Source: Streptomyces filipinensis (GTDB lineage Bacteria > Actinomycetota > Actinomycetes > Streptomycetales > Streptomycetaceae). Taken from it: DNA of 64,000 bases. The stretch covers positions 62,001 to 126,000 of the forward strand of contig NZ_BMTD01000004.1 of the NCBI RefSeq assembly GCF_014649495.1, written 5' to 3'. This document shows, in pieces, positions 34,063 to 42,667 of the stretch; position 1 is the first letter of the stretch; each line of letters begins with the position of its first letter. Under the pieces are notes generated by a model. That model was not told the DNA's origin, ran no database searches, and saw nothing but the letters and a program-made list of their open reading frames with translations. A program made the position numbers and the translations under genes.

Positions 34063-34173
34063 TCAGTTCTTGCTGAAGATGACCCGGTCGTTGCCGCTCC
34101 GCTGCAGGAGTCCGGTCTCCTTGCGGAAGGAGCCGAGCCGGACGAGCGTCGGTGCTTCGTAGGCCTTCTTCAT
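34063..34173 (-). CDS. Lasso peptide precursor, citrulassin family
   Basis: A 36-residue gene. The leader (residues 1-21, MKKAYEAPTLVRLGSF then RKETG) has the exact lasso recognition pattern Tyr5-xx-Pro8-x-Leu10-xxx-Gly14 and Thr20 at the penultimate leader position. The predicted core (22-36) is LLQRSGNDRVIFSKN. Asp8 of the core would close an eight-residue ring with Leu1, leaving the tail R-V-I-F-S-K-N. The known citrulassin A core LLGLAGNDRLVLSKN has the same GNDR centre and SKN end, and Arg9 is the residue converted to citrulline there. The ATG has GAGGAG eight bases upstream. Confidence 0.95.
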   Translation of the reverse strand: MKKAYEAPTLVRLGSFRKETGLLQRSGNDRVIFSKN

Positions 34174-34608
34174 GACTTGTTCTCCTCACGGTGTGTCCTC
34201 CGCCCCCCGAGGGCGGCCTGACACCAACTAGCCGGGGAGTCGAGTGGTCCGACAAGATGCAAGAGAACAGTCGGATTGTCTGAAAATTCTGCTCGTTCAG
34301 GGTTTGTTCGAGCTCTGAACGAGAGCCCGTCCGGCGGCCGCCCGCGCCCCGCAGGTGCCGGTGGCGTGTGCGGGAGGAACGTTTTCACGTGGACCGTGGC
34401 GCGCCGGGCCGGCCCGGACCGGGACCGGCGCGGAAGGGGTCCGCAAGGGCGCACTCCGGGTCCGGGCCGCGATTCCGCATGCGGACCCCTAGGGGGCGAG
34501 GCCGCCCGGCGTAGGGGGAGCACTCCACCCAGGGAGGTACGCGAAGGACGGCGAGATTGGCTCCGCAGACCGATACCGGCCACACGCTGCGAGAGCGACC
34601 ATGGGGAC
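34174..34608. other. Intergenic region between the lasso operon and a small conserved gene
   Basis: No gene is supported. The lasso promoter must lie here on the minus strand. Features: a short hairpin CCGCCC/GGGCGG near 34200-34216, a 9-base inverted repeat at 34292-34323, and an AT-rich stretch 34250-34320 that stands out from the surrounding GC content. No confident -35/-10 pair could be assigned. The right part (34480-34600) is purine-rich and probably holds the promoter of the 34609 gene. Confidence 0.5.
34292..34323. promoter_or_regulatory. Inverted repeat upstream of the lasso operon
   Basis: CTCGTTCAG (34292-34300) and CTGAACGAG (34315-34323) are perfect 9-base arms with a 14-base spacer, about 120-150 bases upstream of the precursor start. 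A regulator site is possible; the protein is unknown. Confidence 0.45.
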
Positions 34609-34791
34609 ATGAGCGCAGTAACCATCCATCCAGCCCCCGCCCGCCCGCCGGCCGGCGCCACAGCCGTGGACGGCCCGCACCACCACATCCTCGGCAACGC
34701 CCTGCGCGCCATCAAGGTCTTCGCGGAGGCCGCGTTCAGCGTGGTCATCCTCGGCGAGTACGGCGAGGAAGCGGGCATACACCGCAAGTAA
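34609..34791 (+). CDS. Small conserved protein of unknown function
   Basis: 60 residues: a Pro/Ala-rich N terminus (SAVTIHPAPARPPAG), a His triplet (GPHHHILGNALRAIKVF), and an alternating hydrophobic/acidic end (FSVVILGEYGEEAGIHRK). No known domain; the amphipathic NALRAIKVFAEAAFSVVILG could associate with membrane. I recall similar short proteins in other Streptomyces but cannot name a role. ATG 34609 is preceded by GGGG at 5 bases. It lies 18 bases before the GT87 gene and is probably co-transcribed. Confidence 0.65.
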   Translation: MSAVTIHPAPARPPAGATAVDGPHHHILGNALRAIKVFAEAAFSVVILGEYGEEAGIHRK

Positions 34792-34809
34792 CCCCCTAGG
34801 GTCGCATCC

Positions 34810-35949
34810 GTGGGGAAACGGATGCCGACACTCCTGCTCGCGACCTCCCTGACCGTCTTCGTCACCCTGAGCGTCCTGCGGCACGCGCCCATGGCCGACC
34901 TGCTGGTCTACCGGGCCCAGGGCGAAGCCGTCGTCCACGGCACCGACCTGTACGGCTTCACCGTCACCCGGTGGCGGCTCCCCGCGACCTACCCGCCCTT
35001 CGCGGCGATCCTGTTCGTCCCCACCACCTGGCTCCCCCTCCCGGCCCTGAAGGCGGCCGCCCTCACGGGCAACGCGCTCCTGCTCGCGACCCTGGTCGCC
35101 CTGTCGGCCCGCCTCGCCGGCACAGTGGCCCCCGCACCCCTGCTCCACACGGCCACCGCACTGTCCCTCTGGCTCGAACCGGTCTTCCAGACCGTCCTGT
35201 TCGGCCAGATCAACCTCGCCGTCGCCTGCCTGGTGCTCGGCGACCTCACCAGACCCCCGGGCGCCCGGGGCAAGGGCGTCGCCCTGGGCGTCGCGGCCGG
35301 CATCAAGCTCACCCCGGCGGTGTTCGTGCCGTACCTGTTCCTCAGGGGCCGCGACCGGGAGGCGGCGACGGCGACGGCCGCCTTCGCCGGTACCGTCCTG
35401 CTCGGCGCACTGGTGCTCCCGGCCGCGAGCGCCGACTTCTGGACCCGGCGGCTGTTCGAGACCGGCCGGATCGGCAAGGCGTGGATCGTGGACGACCAGT
35501 CCCTGCGGGGCCTGATCGCGAGGGCGCTCGGCACCCCGGCACCGGGCCCCGCCTGGCTGCTGCCCGCAGTGGCCGTCGGCGCGGCCGGACTGTGCCTGGC
35601 GGCACGCGCCCGCGAGGAACGCCACGGCGTCCTGCTCGCGGCGTTCACGGCCCTGCTGATCTCACCGATCAGCTGGTCCCACCACTGGGTGTGGTGCGTC
35701 CCGCTGCTCGCGGTCCTCCTCGCCCAGGGCCGCGTGCGCCTCGCGGCCCTGACCGTCACGGTCTTCACCGCCCGCACCCTCTGGCTGGTCCCCCACGAGG
35801 GCGACCGCGACCTGCACCTGCCCTGGTGGCAACAGCCACTGGCCTCGCCGTACCCCCTGCTGGGGCTGGCGCTGATCGCGGCGGCGGCGCTCCCGGCAGG
35901 TCAGCCGGTGCCCTCCGCCAGGATCTCGTCGGCGTCGACGATCCGGTAG
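34810..35949 (+). CDS. Polyprenol-phosphate mannosyltransferase-like membrane protein (GT87)
   Basis: 379 residues with about 9-10 membrane helices, of the DUF2029/GT87 family, which transfers mannose from polyprenol-phosphate-mannose outside the membrane (alpha-1,2 branching of lipoglycans in mycobacteria). Family marks: an early acidic residue in MADLLVYRAQGEAVVHGTDLY, YPPFAAILFVP, FGQINLAVACLVLGDL, GIKLTPAVFVPYLFL and ISWSHHWVW. Start GTG 34810 with AGGG upstream. The 3' end overlaps the converging XPB gene by 49 bases, where the C-terminal residues lose hydrophobicity. Confidence 0.85.
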   Translation: MGKRMPTLLLATSLTVFVTLSVLRHAPMADLLVYRAQGEAVVHGTDLYGFTVTRWRLPATYPPFAAILFVPTTWLPLPALKAAALTGNALLLATLVALSARLAGTVAPAPLLHTATALSLWLEPVFQTVLFGQINLAVACLVLGDLTRPPGARGKGVALGVAAGIKLTPAVFVPYLFLRGRDREAATATAAFAGTVLLGALVLPAASADFWTRRLFETGRIGKAWIVDDQSLRGLIARALGTPAPGPAWLLPAVAVGAAGLCLAARAREERHGVLLAAFTALLISPISWSHHWVWCVPLLAVLLAQGRVRLAALTVTVFTARTLWLVPHEGDRDLHLPWWQQPLASPYPLLGLALIAAAALPAGQPVPSARISSASTIR

Positions 35950-37550
35950 GCGTAGCCCTGCTCGGCCAGGAAGCGCTGGCGGTGGGCGGCGAAGTCCTGG
36001 TCGATGGTGTCGCGGGCGACGACCGAGTAGAAGTGCGCCTGGTGGCCGTCGGCCTTAGGGCGCAGCACCCGGCCGAGCCGCTGCGCCTCCTCCTGGCGGG
36101 AGCCGAAGGTGCCGGACACCTGGATGGCGACGGTGGCCTCGGGCAGGTCGATGGAGAAGTTGGCGACCTTGGAGACGACCAGCACGCTGATCTCGCCCTC
36201 GCGGAAGGCGTCGAAGAGCTTCTCGCGCTGGGCGTTGGAGGTCTCGCCCTTGATGACGGGCGCGTTCAGGTGCTCGCCCAGTTCGTCGAGTTGGTCGATG
36301 TACTGCCCGATGACGAGGATCTGCTGGCCGGCGAACCGGCGGACGATCGCCTCCGTCACCCGCCGTTTGGTGTCGGTGGTGGCACAGAAGCGGTACTTCT
36401 CCTCCGTCTCGGCCGTCGCGTACGCCAGCCGCTCGGAGTCCGTCAGGTTCACCCGCACCTCGACGCAGTCGGCCGGCGCGATGTACCCCTGCGCCTCGAT
36501 CTCCTTCCAGGGCGCGTCGAACCGCTTCGGACCGATGAGCGAGAACACGTCCGACTCCCGGCCGTCCTCGCGCACGAGGGTCGCCGTCAGGCCGAGCCGC
36601 CGCCGCGCCTGCAGATCGGCGGTGAACTTGAAGACAGGAGCCGGCAGCAGATGCACCTCGTCGTAGACGATCAGCCCCCAGTCCCGGGAGTCGAACAGCT
36701 CCAGGTGCGGATAGACACCCTTCCGCCGGGTCGTGAGCACCTGGTAGGTGGCGATGGTGACCGGCCGGATCTCCTTGCGTGTCCCGCTGTACTCACCGAT
36801 CTCGTCCTCGGTCAGCGAGGTCCGCTTCACCAGCTCGTGCTTCCACTGCCGGGCGGAGACGGTGTTCGTGACGAGGATGAGCGTGGTCGACTTCGCCTGC
36901 GCCATGGACCCGGCACCGACCAGCGTCTTGCCCGCGCCGCAGGGCAGCACCACGACCCCGCTCCCGCCGTGCCAGAAGTTCTCCACGGCCTGCTTCTGGT
37001 ACGGCCGCAGGGCCCAGCCGTCCTCCAGCAGCTCGATCGGATGCGCCTCACCGTCGACGTACCCGGCGAGGTCCTCGGCCGGCCAGCCCAGCTTCAGCAG
37101 CATCTGCTTGATCTGCCCGCGCTCGGAGGGGTGCACCACGACGCTGTCCGGGTCGATCCGCGCCCCGACCAGCGGGGTGATCCGCTTGGACTTCAGCACC
37201 TCCTCCAGCACCGGCCGGTCGGTGGTGGTCAGCACGAGCCCGTGCGCGGGGTGCTTGCTGAGCGTGAGCCGTCCGTACCGGTCCATGGTCTCGGCGATGT
37301 CCACGAGCAGCGCGTGCGGCACCGGGTACCGGCTGTACTGCACCAGCGCGTCCACGACCTGCTCGGCGTCGTGCCCGGCGGCACGCGCGTTCCACAGCCC
37401 CAGCGGGGTGACCCGGTAGGTGTGGATGTGCTCGGGCGCCCGCTCCAGCTCGGCGAAGGGCGCGATGGCCCGGCGACAGTCGTCGGCCCGCTCGTGGTCG
37501 ACTTCCAGGAGCAGGGTCTTGTCGGACTGGACGATCAGTGGACCATTCAC
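35901..37550 (-). CDS. XPB/Rad25-type DNA repair helicase
   Basis: 549-residue superfamily 2 helicase of the XPB family, 3'-to-5' translocase acting in repair in some bacteria. Features: N-terminal damage-recognition-like domain (1-about 150), LRPYQKQAVENFW, Walker A VVLPCGAGKTLVG (about 198-208), motif II YDEVHLLPA (DEVH), SAT-like GLTATLVRED with the adjacent RED motif typical of XPB, and motifs V/VI in DLPEATVAIQVSGTFGSRQEEAQRLGRVLR. Start GTG 37550. It follows the 898-residue helicase-associated protein gene by 62 bases, a pairing common in actinobacteria. Confidence 0.92.
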   Translation of the reverse strand: MNGPLIVQSDKTLLLEVDHERADDCRRAIAPFAELERAPEHIHTYRVTPLGLWNARAAGHDAEQVVDALVQYSRYPVPHALLVDIAETMDRYGRLTLSKHPAHGLVLTTTDRPVLEEVLKSKRITPLVGARIDPDSVVVHPSERGQIKQMLLKLGWPAEDLAGYVDGEAHPIELLEDGWALRPYQKQAVENFWHGGSGVVVLPCGAGKTLVGAGSMAQAKSTTLILVTNTVSARQWKHELVKRTSLTEDEIGEYSGTRKEIRPVTIATYQVLTTRRKGVYPHLELFDSRDWGLIVYDEVHLLPAPVFKFTADLQARRRLGLTATLVREDGRESDVFSLIGPKRFDAPWKEIEAQGYIAPADCVEVRVNLTDSERLAYATAETEEKYRFCATTDTKRRVTEAIVRRFAGQQILVIGQYIDQLDELGEHLNAPVIKGETSNAQREKLFDAFREGEISVLVVSKVANFSIDLPEATVAIQVSGTFGSRQEEAQRLGRVLRPKADGHQAHFYSVVARDTIDQDFAAHRQRFLAEQGYAYRIVDADEILAEGTG

Positions 37551-37612
37551 GCGTGGTACACCCTTTCCCTACGGCCAAACGTCCAGTGTGCCGCATCGGC
37601 CGCTGGACCGGG

Positions 37613-40309
37613 TCAGTCCTCCGCCAGCTCCGCCACCCCCGTGATCCGGTGCAGCGGATAGGTGCGGACCTCGTCCGCCGTGTGGTCGTACGCCGTGACG
37701 AAGCCGCCCTCGACGCGGACGGGGGCGATGACGCGCTGGCTGGCGGTGCCCTCGGCGTTGACGTAGCCGATCCACAGGGAGTCGCCGGTCAGGACGGCGG
37801 CCTGCATCGTGGCCAGGGTCTCCGCGGAGGAGGTGCGGGGCAGTTCGCCGCCCGCCAGGGGGGCGCCGCCGGATCCGCCGCCGGATCCGCCGCCGGATCC
37901 GCCGACCGGCTTGCGCGGGGTGGTGGCGGCCAGGTCACCCGCCCGGATCGCGCGGATCGCCGCCGTGAGCAGCGTGGCGTCGGGCGCCGGCGGCCCGTCC
38001 GGGACGGGCTCGGGGGCGGTGCGCGGCGGGGTCCGGTGGGCGTGCGCACGGGCGATCAGCACGTCACCCTCGGCGGACTCCGCGGCCGGTGCGTACCCCA
38101 TGGCCCGCAGGCCCTCCAGCAGGGTCGCCGGATCGCAGGGGGCGGCCAGCACGGTCGGGGCCAGGCGGCGCAGGCGCAGGGCCGCGGCGCGCCGGTCGGC
38201 CAGGATCTCGTTCAGCAGGGTGTCGTCGTCGCAGCGGACGTACGCCGACGCCGCGCCGACCCGGAGGTGACCGTGCTTGCGGGCCACGTCGTCGATCAGA
38301 TAGGCGAGCGGCTGCGGGACCGGGGTGCGGGAGTGCCCGGCGAGGAAGGCGTGCAGGTCGGCGGCGCTGCGACCGGCGTCCAGGGCGCGCCGTACCGAGG
38401 CCGGGGTGAAGCGGTACACGGTCGCGCCGCCCTTGGACTCGACGTCCGCGAGCACCCCCAGCACCTCGGCGAGCGGACGCTGCAGCGGGCCGGGCGCCAC
38501 CGCCGTCAGATCGGCCTGGAGCAGGACGTGGTCCAGCGGTTCGGGCAGGAGCGGGGCGAGGAGGCGGGCGGCGGCGGCCGTCGCCGCGGCCTGCTCCGCC
38601 GGCGCGAGAGGGGTGGGCGCGGCGGCCGGGCGGTGGTGATGGTGGACGGGCAGTTTGTCACCCGGGCCGAGCGGCCCGGCGGCCCCGGCCGACGCGGCGG
38701 AGCCGCCGGCGTCGACCGGCCTGGACGAGCCGGCGGCCGTGCGGGCGCCCGCGGCGGAGATGCCTGGCAGTGCGCCGGTGGCGGCCGAGGCGGAGGTGCC
38801 GCGCGTGCCCGTCCCCGCCGCGGTGGTGCCCAGCAGAGCCCGCCCGTGCGCGGACAGCGCGGCCCGCCCGGTGACGCCCAGCAGCTCGGCCTCGGACAGG
38901 GCCCAGCGGGCCAGCCGGGCGCGCAGGTCCTCGTCGTCGTCCCGCTGCTGGGGTCCGCGCAGCGGCCGTTCCCAGCGCAGCCGGGCCAGCACCGAGTCGG
39001 TGTCCGGGGCCGCGCCCGCCGGCAGACCGGACAGCAGGGTCAGCACCCGGTGCCGTACCTCGGGCGCGGCCGAGCGGTCCAGGCCGGGGCCGAGCGCGGC
39101 GAGCGCGCGGTCCTTCGCGTCCCGGCCGCCGACCAGACCCGGCGTCCGGGTGGCCGCCAGCCAGGCCTCGGCGAGCTGGGCCCAGCGCTCGGCGGGGGGC
39201 CGCTCCAGCCACTCGTCGTAGGCGGGCGTGGCCGCGTACCGCTCGTCGGCCTCGCCGTCGGAGGCGATCAGCCCCGCCGCGTACGCCAGCTCCACCCAGA
39301 ACGCGGCGACCGGCTCGGACACGTCCAGCGCGACGGCGGTCCGCTTCAGGTCACGGACGCTCAGGCCCCCGGCCCGCAGCACGGCCGGGCCGCCCTCGTC
39401 CCAGTCCTTCAGCAGCTCCTCGACGGTGGCGAGGGCGGTGTACGCCTGCCCGGCCGCCGTCGCGTCCACCACCTGCGGAGCGTGGGTGGCGGCCGGTTCC
39501 ACGGCGGGCGGCAGTGGCTCGGGGGTGCGGTGGGCGTGGCCCTGGCGCAGATGAAGGGCCACCTCGCGGGGCAGCACGACCGTGCCGGGAGCTGCCGGCA
39601 GCAGCAGGCCGCGGTCGAGCAGCCAGCGCAGATGCGCGGCCGGGTCCGCGGTGACCTGCCCGTAGGGCGGTCCCCACACCAGCCGCGCCAGTACCTCGCG
39701 GGCCGCCTCCGGGGCGCCGGCGAGCAGCGCGGCCATCTTCTTCCGGTCGGCGAACAGCGCGGTGAGCGCGGTCAGGGCGGACACCGAGTCATGCGTCGAG
39801 GGCAGCCCGGCGGCCGTGACGATCTCCTGGATGCGGCCCGGTGACATGCCCGAGGCGGCCTCCAGCACGGTCGGGCCGAGACCGGTCGGGGAGGGGTGCT
39901 GCGGGGAGGGGGCGAGCAGCTCGCGGGCGGTCCGCACCAGCCGCAGCCGCTCGTCGTCACCCCACACCAGCGCCTGCTCGCGCAGGGTGGCCAGGGCGGG
40001 CGGCAGCGCGGCGGCGACCGTGTCGTCCCCGGCGTCCCCGGCCATCAGCCCGAGCAGCACGTCGTAGGACGCCGGGTCCGGGGCCACGGCCAGCGCCTCC
40101 GCCGTCTGCAGCGCGAACCGGTCCAGCCGCTCCAGCGCGCGCAGCACCGAGGCGCGGGTACCGGCCCGGGTGGCCAGCTGGGTGAGGTCGGTGGGCACGG
40201 GCGTGATGAGGTCGGGGCGGCTGCGCAGCAGCGCGGCCAGGGAGAAGTCGTCCCGCGCGCGGAGCGACTCCGCGAGGGAACGGGGGGCTGGGTGGGCCGC
40301 TTGGCTCAT
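37613..40309 (-). CDS. Helicase-associated (Ssl2-like) protein with WYL-like C terminus
   Basis: 898 residues, no ATPase motifs. The N-terminal half is helical and resembles winged-helix repeats found next to XPB helicases (SLAESLRARDDFSLAALLRS, ATRAGTRASVLRALERLDRF). The middle has low-complexity Gly/Ala/Thr linkers. The C terminus (DSLWIGYVNAEGTASQRVIA, TYPLHRITGVAEL) resembles a WYL ligand-binding domain. Near 37866-37910 a 12-base DNA unit repeats three times and encodes SGGG repeats. Likely a partner or regulator of the XPB helicase encoded next. The ATG at 40309 is chosen over a longer frame to 40420, whose upstream part is Arg/Thr-rich noise. Confidence 0.8.
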   Translation of the reverse strand: MSQAAHPAPRSLAESLRARDDFSLAALLRSRPDLITPVPTDLTQLATRAGTRASVLRALERLDRFALQTAEALAVAPDPASYDVLLGLMAGDAGDDTVAAALPPALATLREQALVWGDDERLRLVRTARELLAPSPQHPSPTGLGPTVLEAASGMSPGRIQEIVTAAGLPSTHDSVSALTALTALFADRKKMAALLAGAPEAAREVLARLVWGPPYGQVTADPAAHLRWLLDRGLLLPAAPGTVVLPREVALHLRQGHAHRTPEPLPPAVEPAATHAPQVVDATAAGQAYTALATVEELLKDWDEGGPAVLRAGGLSVRDLKRTAVALDVSEPVAAFWVELAYAAGLIASDGEADERYAATPAYDEWLERPPAERWAQLAEAWLAATRTPGLVGGRDAKDRALAALGPGLDRSAAPEVRHRVLTLLSGLPAGAAPDTDSVLARLRWERPLRGPQQRDDDEDLRARLARWALSEAELLGVTGRAALSAHGRALLGTTAAGTGTRGTSASAATGALPGISAAGARTAAGSSRPVDAGGSAASAGAAGPLGPGDKLPVHHHHRPAAAPTPLAPAEQAAATAAAARLLAPLLPEPLDHVLLQADLTAVAPGPLQRPLAEVLGVLADVESKGGATVYRFTPASVRRALDAGRSAADLHAFLAGHSRTPVPQPLAYLIDDVARKHGHLRVGAASAYVRCDDDTLLNEILADRRAAALRLRRLAPTVLAAPCDPATLLEGLRAMGYAPAAESAEGDVLIARAHAHRTPPRTAPEPVPDGPPAPDATLLTAAIRAIRAGDLAATTPRKPVGGSGGGSGGGSGGAPLAGGELPRTSSAETLATMQAAVLTGDSLWIGYVNAEGTASQRVIAPVRVEGGFVTAYDHTADEVRTYPLHRITGVAELAED

Positions 40310-40436
40310 CTGACCCACGGTAGCGGTTGCCGTCGTCGAGGGCTGCGCCCGCGCACCCGGGCGAACGGTTCGCCGCCCCGACACTGCGCTACCGTCCTCA
40401 CGGGGTTTCATCACCGTCACCCCGGAGGGGTTTTCC

Positions 40437-41498
40437 GTGGGGATCGAGAGCGACCAGGTCGTCTACGAGTACCTGAGCCGTGTCGGAGACATCGCTCAGC
40501 AGCGGCAGCTGCCGTCGGCCACGCGGATGCGGCTCGTGTCGGAGCTGCGCAACGAGATCGACCGGCACCGGGCCAGGGCGACGGTCGACAGTCCCGCCGC
40601 GGTCCGCCGCATCCTGGACCGGCTGGGCAGCCCGGACGAGGTCGTCGAGGCGGCGGGCGGCGCGTCCGCTGCCCCGGGTGCCGGGCGGGTCTCGCAGCCG
40701 CCGTCCGCCGTGCCCGCCCAGCCGGCGCCGCGTGAGCGCACACCGCAGCCCGCGGACGGGGAACGGCGCGGGGAGGAGGGCGGGGAACGGCGCAAGGGCC
40801 TGCGCCGGATCGTCCCGCGGCCCCGCCCCGCCGAGCCCGAGCCCCCCGCGGCGCGGCCCGCCCCGTCACCGCCGCACCTGGCCGCCGCGCACGAACTCGG
40901 GGACAGCGCCGCGCGGCCCGACTGGTGGCGGGTGGGGGGCAGCCCCCTCGGGGGCCCCTTCGGCGGGCCCGGCGGGCCGGCCGCCGAGACCGACTCGGTG
41001 CCGGGGTTCGTCGGCGGGGTGGAGATCCCGGAGCTGCTCAAACGGCCGCCGGAGCCGACGGAGGAGACGGCCGGGCCCACCCCTCGGACGGCGGCGGTGG
41101 AACCGGAGGCCACCGAGGCCGAGCCCGCCCCGCGCCGCAGACTGCTCCCGCGCCCCGCGGCCGGCTGGACCAACCCCCTCCTGCTGCTGGCCGCCGCCGC
41201 GCTGGTCGCCGGCGCGGTGCTCGGCAACTGGTTCGCCCTGATCCTGGGCTGGGCGATCGCCTACGGCTCCCGGCGGCTGACCCCCGCGGAGACCAAGTGG
41301 GCCGTGATGGTGCTGCCGGGTGCGGCGGCCGGGGCCGGGCTGGTGTGGCTGTGGGGCAGGGCCAACGACCACTGGGGCGCCCCGATCGCCCAGGGTCACA
41401 TGACCGACGCGCTCGCCCAGACCTGGCCGTGGGTGGTCCGGGGCGCGGCGGTCGCCTCGGCGCTGTACCTGGTCTGGCGCTCACAAAGGACCAGGTGA
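40437..41498 (+). CDS. HAAS-domain membrane protein
   Basis: 353 residues. The N-terminal 75 residues form a helical domain seen before membrane segments in many bacterial regulators of PadR-linked loci (VVYEYLSRVGDIAQQRQLP, RLVSELRNEIDRHR, RRILDRLGSPDEVVEAAGG). A long Pro/Arg/Glu-rich linker follows, then three or four membrane helices (NPLLLLAAAALVAGAVLGNW, ALILGWAIAYGS, WAVMVLPGAAAGAGLVWLWG, VVRGAAVASALYLVW). No partner PadR gene is adjacent. Start GTG with GGAGGGG upstream. Function unknown. Confidence 0.75.
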   Translation: MGIESDQVVYEYLSRVGDIAQQRQLPSATRMRLVSELRNEIDRHRARATVDSPAAVRRILDRLGSPDEVVEAAGGASAAPGAGRVSQPPSAVPAQPAPRERTPQPADGERRGEEGGERRKGLRRIVPRPRPAEPEPPAARPAPSPPHLAAAHELGDSAARPDWWRVGGSPLGGPFGGPGGPAAETDSVPGFVGGVEIPELLKRPPEPTEETAGPTPRTAAVEPEATEAEPAPRRRLLPRPAAGWTNPLLLLAAAALVAGAVLGNWFALILGWAIAYGSRRLTPAETKWAVMVLPGAAAGAGLVWLWGRANDHWGAPIAQGHMTDALAQTWPWVVRGAAVASALYLVWRSQRTR

Positions 41499-41502
41499 GC
41501 CG

Positions 41503-41545
41503 CGGCACGCGGCCGGGTGCGGGCCCGCCGTGGCTGGTCGCGCTC
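41503..41545. repeat. Partial copy of a dispersed Streptomyces intergenic repeat
   Basis: GCCGGGTGCGGGCCCGCCG followed by TGGCTGGTCGCGC resembles the repeats at 60378-60440 and 61699-61765. This copy lacks the GTTCCCCGCGCCCC half. Confidence 0.5.
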
Positions 41546-41633
41546 AGCCACCGACGACCGCCCCCGGCCAGGCGGGGATCACCGCGGCGCCGCCCCGGAA
41601 GGCGCCCTCGACCGCGCTGACACAATGGCCGAT

Positions 41634-42269
41634 ATGACTCTCACCGTCGGCTTCGACCTCGACATGACCCTGATCGACTCCCGGCCGGGCATCCGTGCGT
41701 GCTACCTGGCGCTGGCGGAGCGGACCGGGACGTTCATCGACGCCGACCTGGCGGTGAGCCGGCTCGGTCCGCCGCTCGTGGCGGAGCTGGTCAACTGGTT
41801 CCCGGCCGAGCAGGTGCCCGCGATGGCGGACCTGTACCGGGAGATGTACCCGTCGATCGCCATCGCCGCGACGCCCGCCATGGAGGGCGCCCGGGAGGCG
41901 ATAGCCGCGGTCCGGGCGGCCGGCGGACGCACGATGGTGGTCACGGCGAAGTACGAGCCCAGCGCCAAGCTGCACCTGGCCCACCTGGGCATCGAGCCGG
42001 ACGTGGTCGTGGGCGACCTGTGGGCGGAGCGGAAGGCGGAGGCGCTGTGCGAGCACGGCGCGGGCGTGTACGTCGGCGATCACGTCGGGGACGTGCGCGG
42101 TGCCCGTACGGCACGGGCGCTGTCGGTCGCCGTGGCGACCGGACCCTGCACCACCGACGAGCTGCGCGCGGCCGGCGCGGACGTCGTCCTGGACGACCTG
42201 TCCGCCTTCCCGGCGTGGCTGGCCGGCTACCGGGAGGGTGAGGCCGGGGCCGAGGCGCCGCGCGCCTGA
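41634..42269 (+). CDS. HAD-family phosphatase
   Basis: 211 residues. Motif I is FDLDMTLIDSRPG (Asp-x-Asp) near the N terminus, motif II TMVVTAKYEPS, motif III in VGDLWAERKAEAL and motif IV VYVGDHVGDVRGA, with an alpha-helical cap between I and II. It is a phosphoglycolate-phosphatase-like small-molecule phosphatase; substrate unknown. CACAAT (41621-41626) stands seven bases before the ATG at 41634, fitting leaderless transcription; the in-frame ATG at 41625 lies within that box. Converges on the small membrane protein gene with 43 bases overlap. Confidence 0.85.
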   Translation: MTLTVGFDLDMTLIDSRPGIRACYLALAERTGTFIDADLAVSRLGPPLVAELVNWFPAEQVPAMADLYREMYPSIAIAATPAMEGAREAIAAVRAAGGRTMVVTAKYEPSAKLHLAHLGIEPDVVVGDLWAERKAEALCEHGAGVYVGDHVGDVRGARTARALSVAVATGPCTTDELRAAGADVVLDDLSAFPAWLAGYREGEAGAEAPRA

Positions 42270-42496
42270 CGCCGGCCGGCGGCGACCGACCGCAGGACGC
42301 CCGCGCCGGCCACGAGGAAACCGACGGCCATGAGCATGCTCAGACCGAACATGTACGTCGGAAAAGGTTTTGCGCCGAGGAACAGCGGCGTCACGGTGAC
42401 CAGGGTGGCCAGGGCACCGATGAAGAAGACGATCGCACCGGCGCGGATCAGGCCGTCACCGGGCGCGGCGGAATTCGTTCGGGTTTTGTCACGCAC
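42227..42496 (-). CDS. Small membrane protein, two helices
   Basis: 89 residues: a short polar N terminus, helix 1 (GAIVFFIGALATLVTVTPLFLG), a loop, helix 2 (YMFGLSMLMAVGFLVAGAGVL) and a basic tail. No family name recalled with certainty. The GTG at 42496 has TACCCT six bases upstream, so it is probably leaderless. Its end overlaps the HAD gene on the opposite strand. Confidence 0.7.
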   Translation of the reverse strand: MRDKTRTNSAAPGDGLIRAGAIVFFIGALATLVTVTPLFLGAKPFPTYMFGLSMLMAVGFLVAGAGVLRSVAAGRRQARGASAPASPSR

Positions 42497-42667
42497 CGGA
42501 CCAGGGTAGTTCCCAGCGCGAGAGAACAACCGGGGGACGTCTTGTCACCCGCCCCGAGACCATTAGCCTTGGTAGCGGCGGGTCGTGGTCGACCCGCTCT
42601 ACTGCTATCAAGAGCACTTTCGAAGCAGTGGCAGTTTCCCCAACGAGTACGAGGACGAGGACAGACG

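Noticed and set aside
34971..37661. 896-codon plus-strand frame spanning the GT87 and XPB genes
   Set aside because: Overlaps two well-defined genes on both strands and has no recognisable domain.
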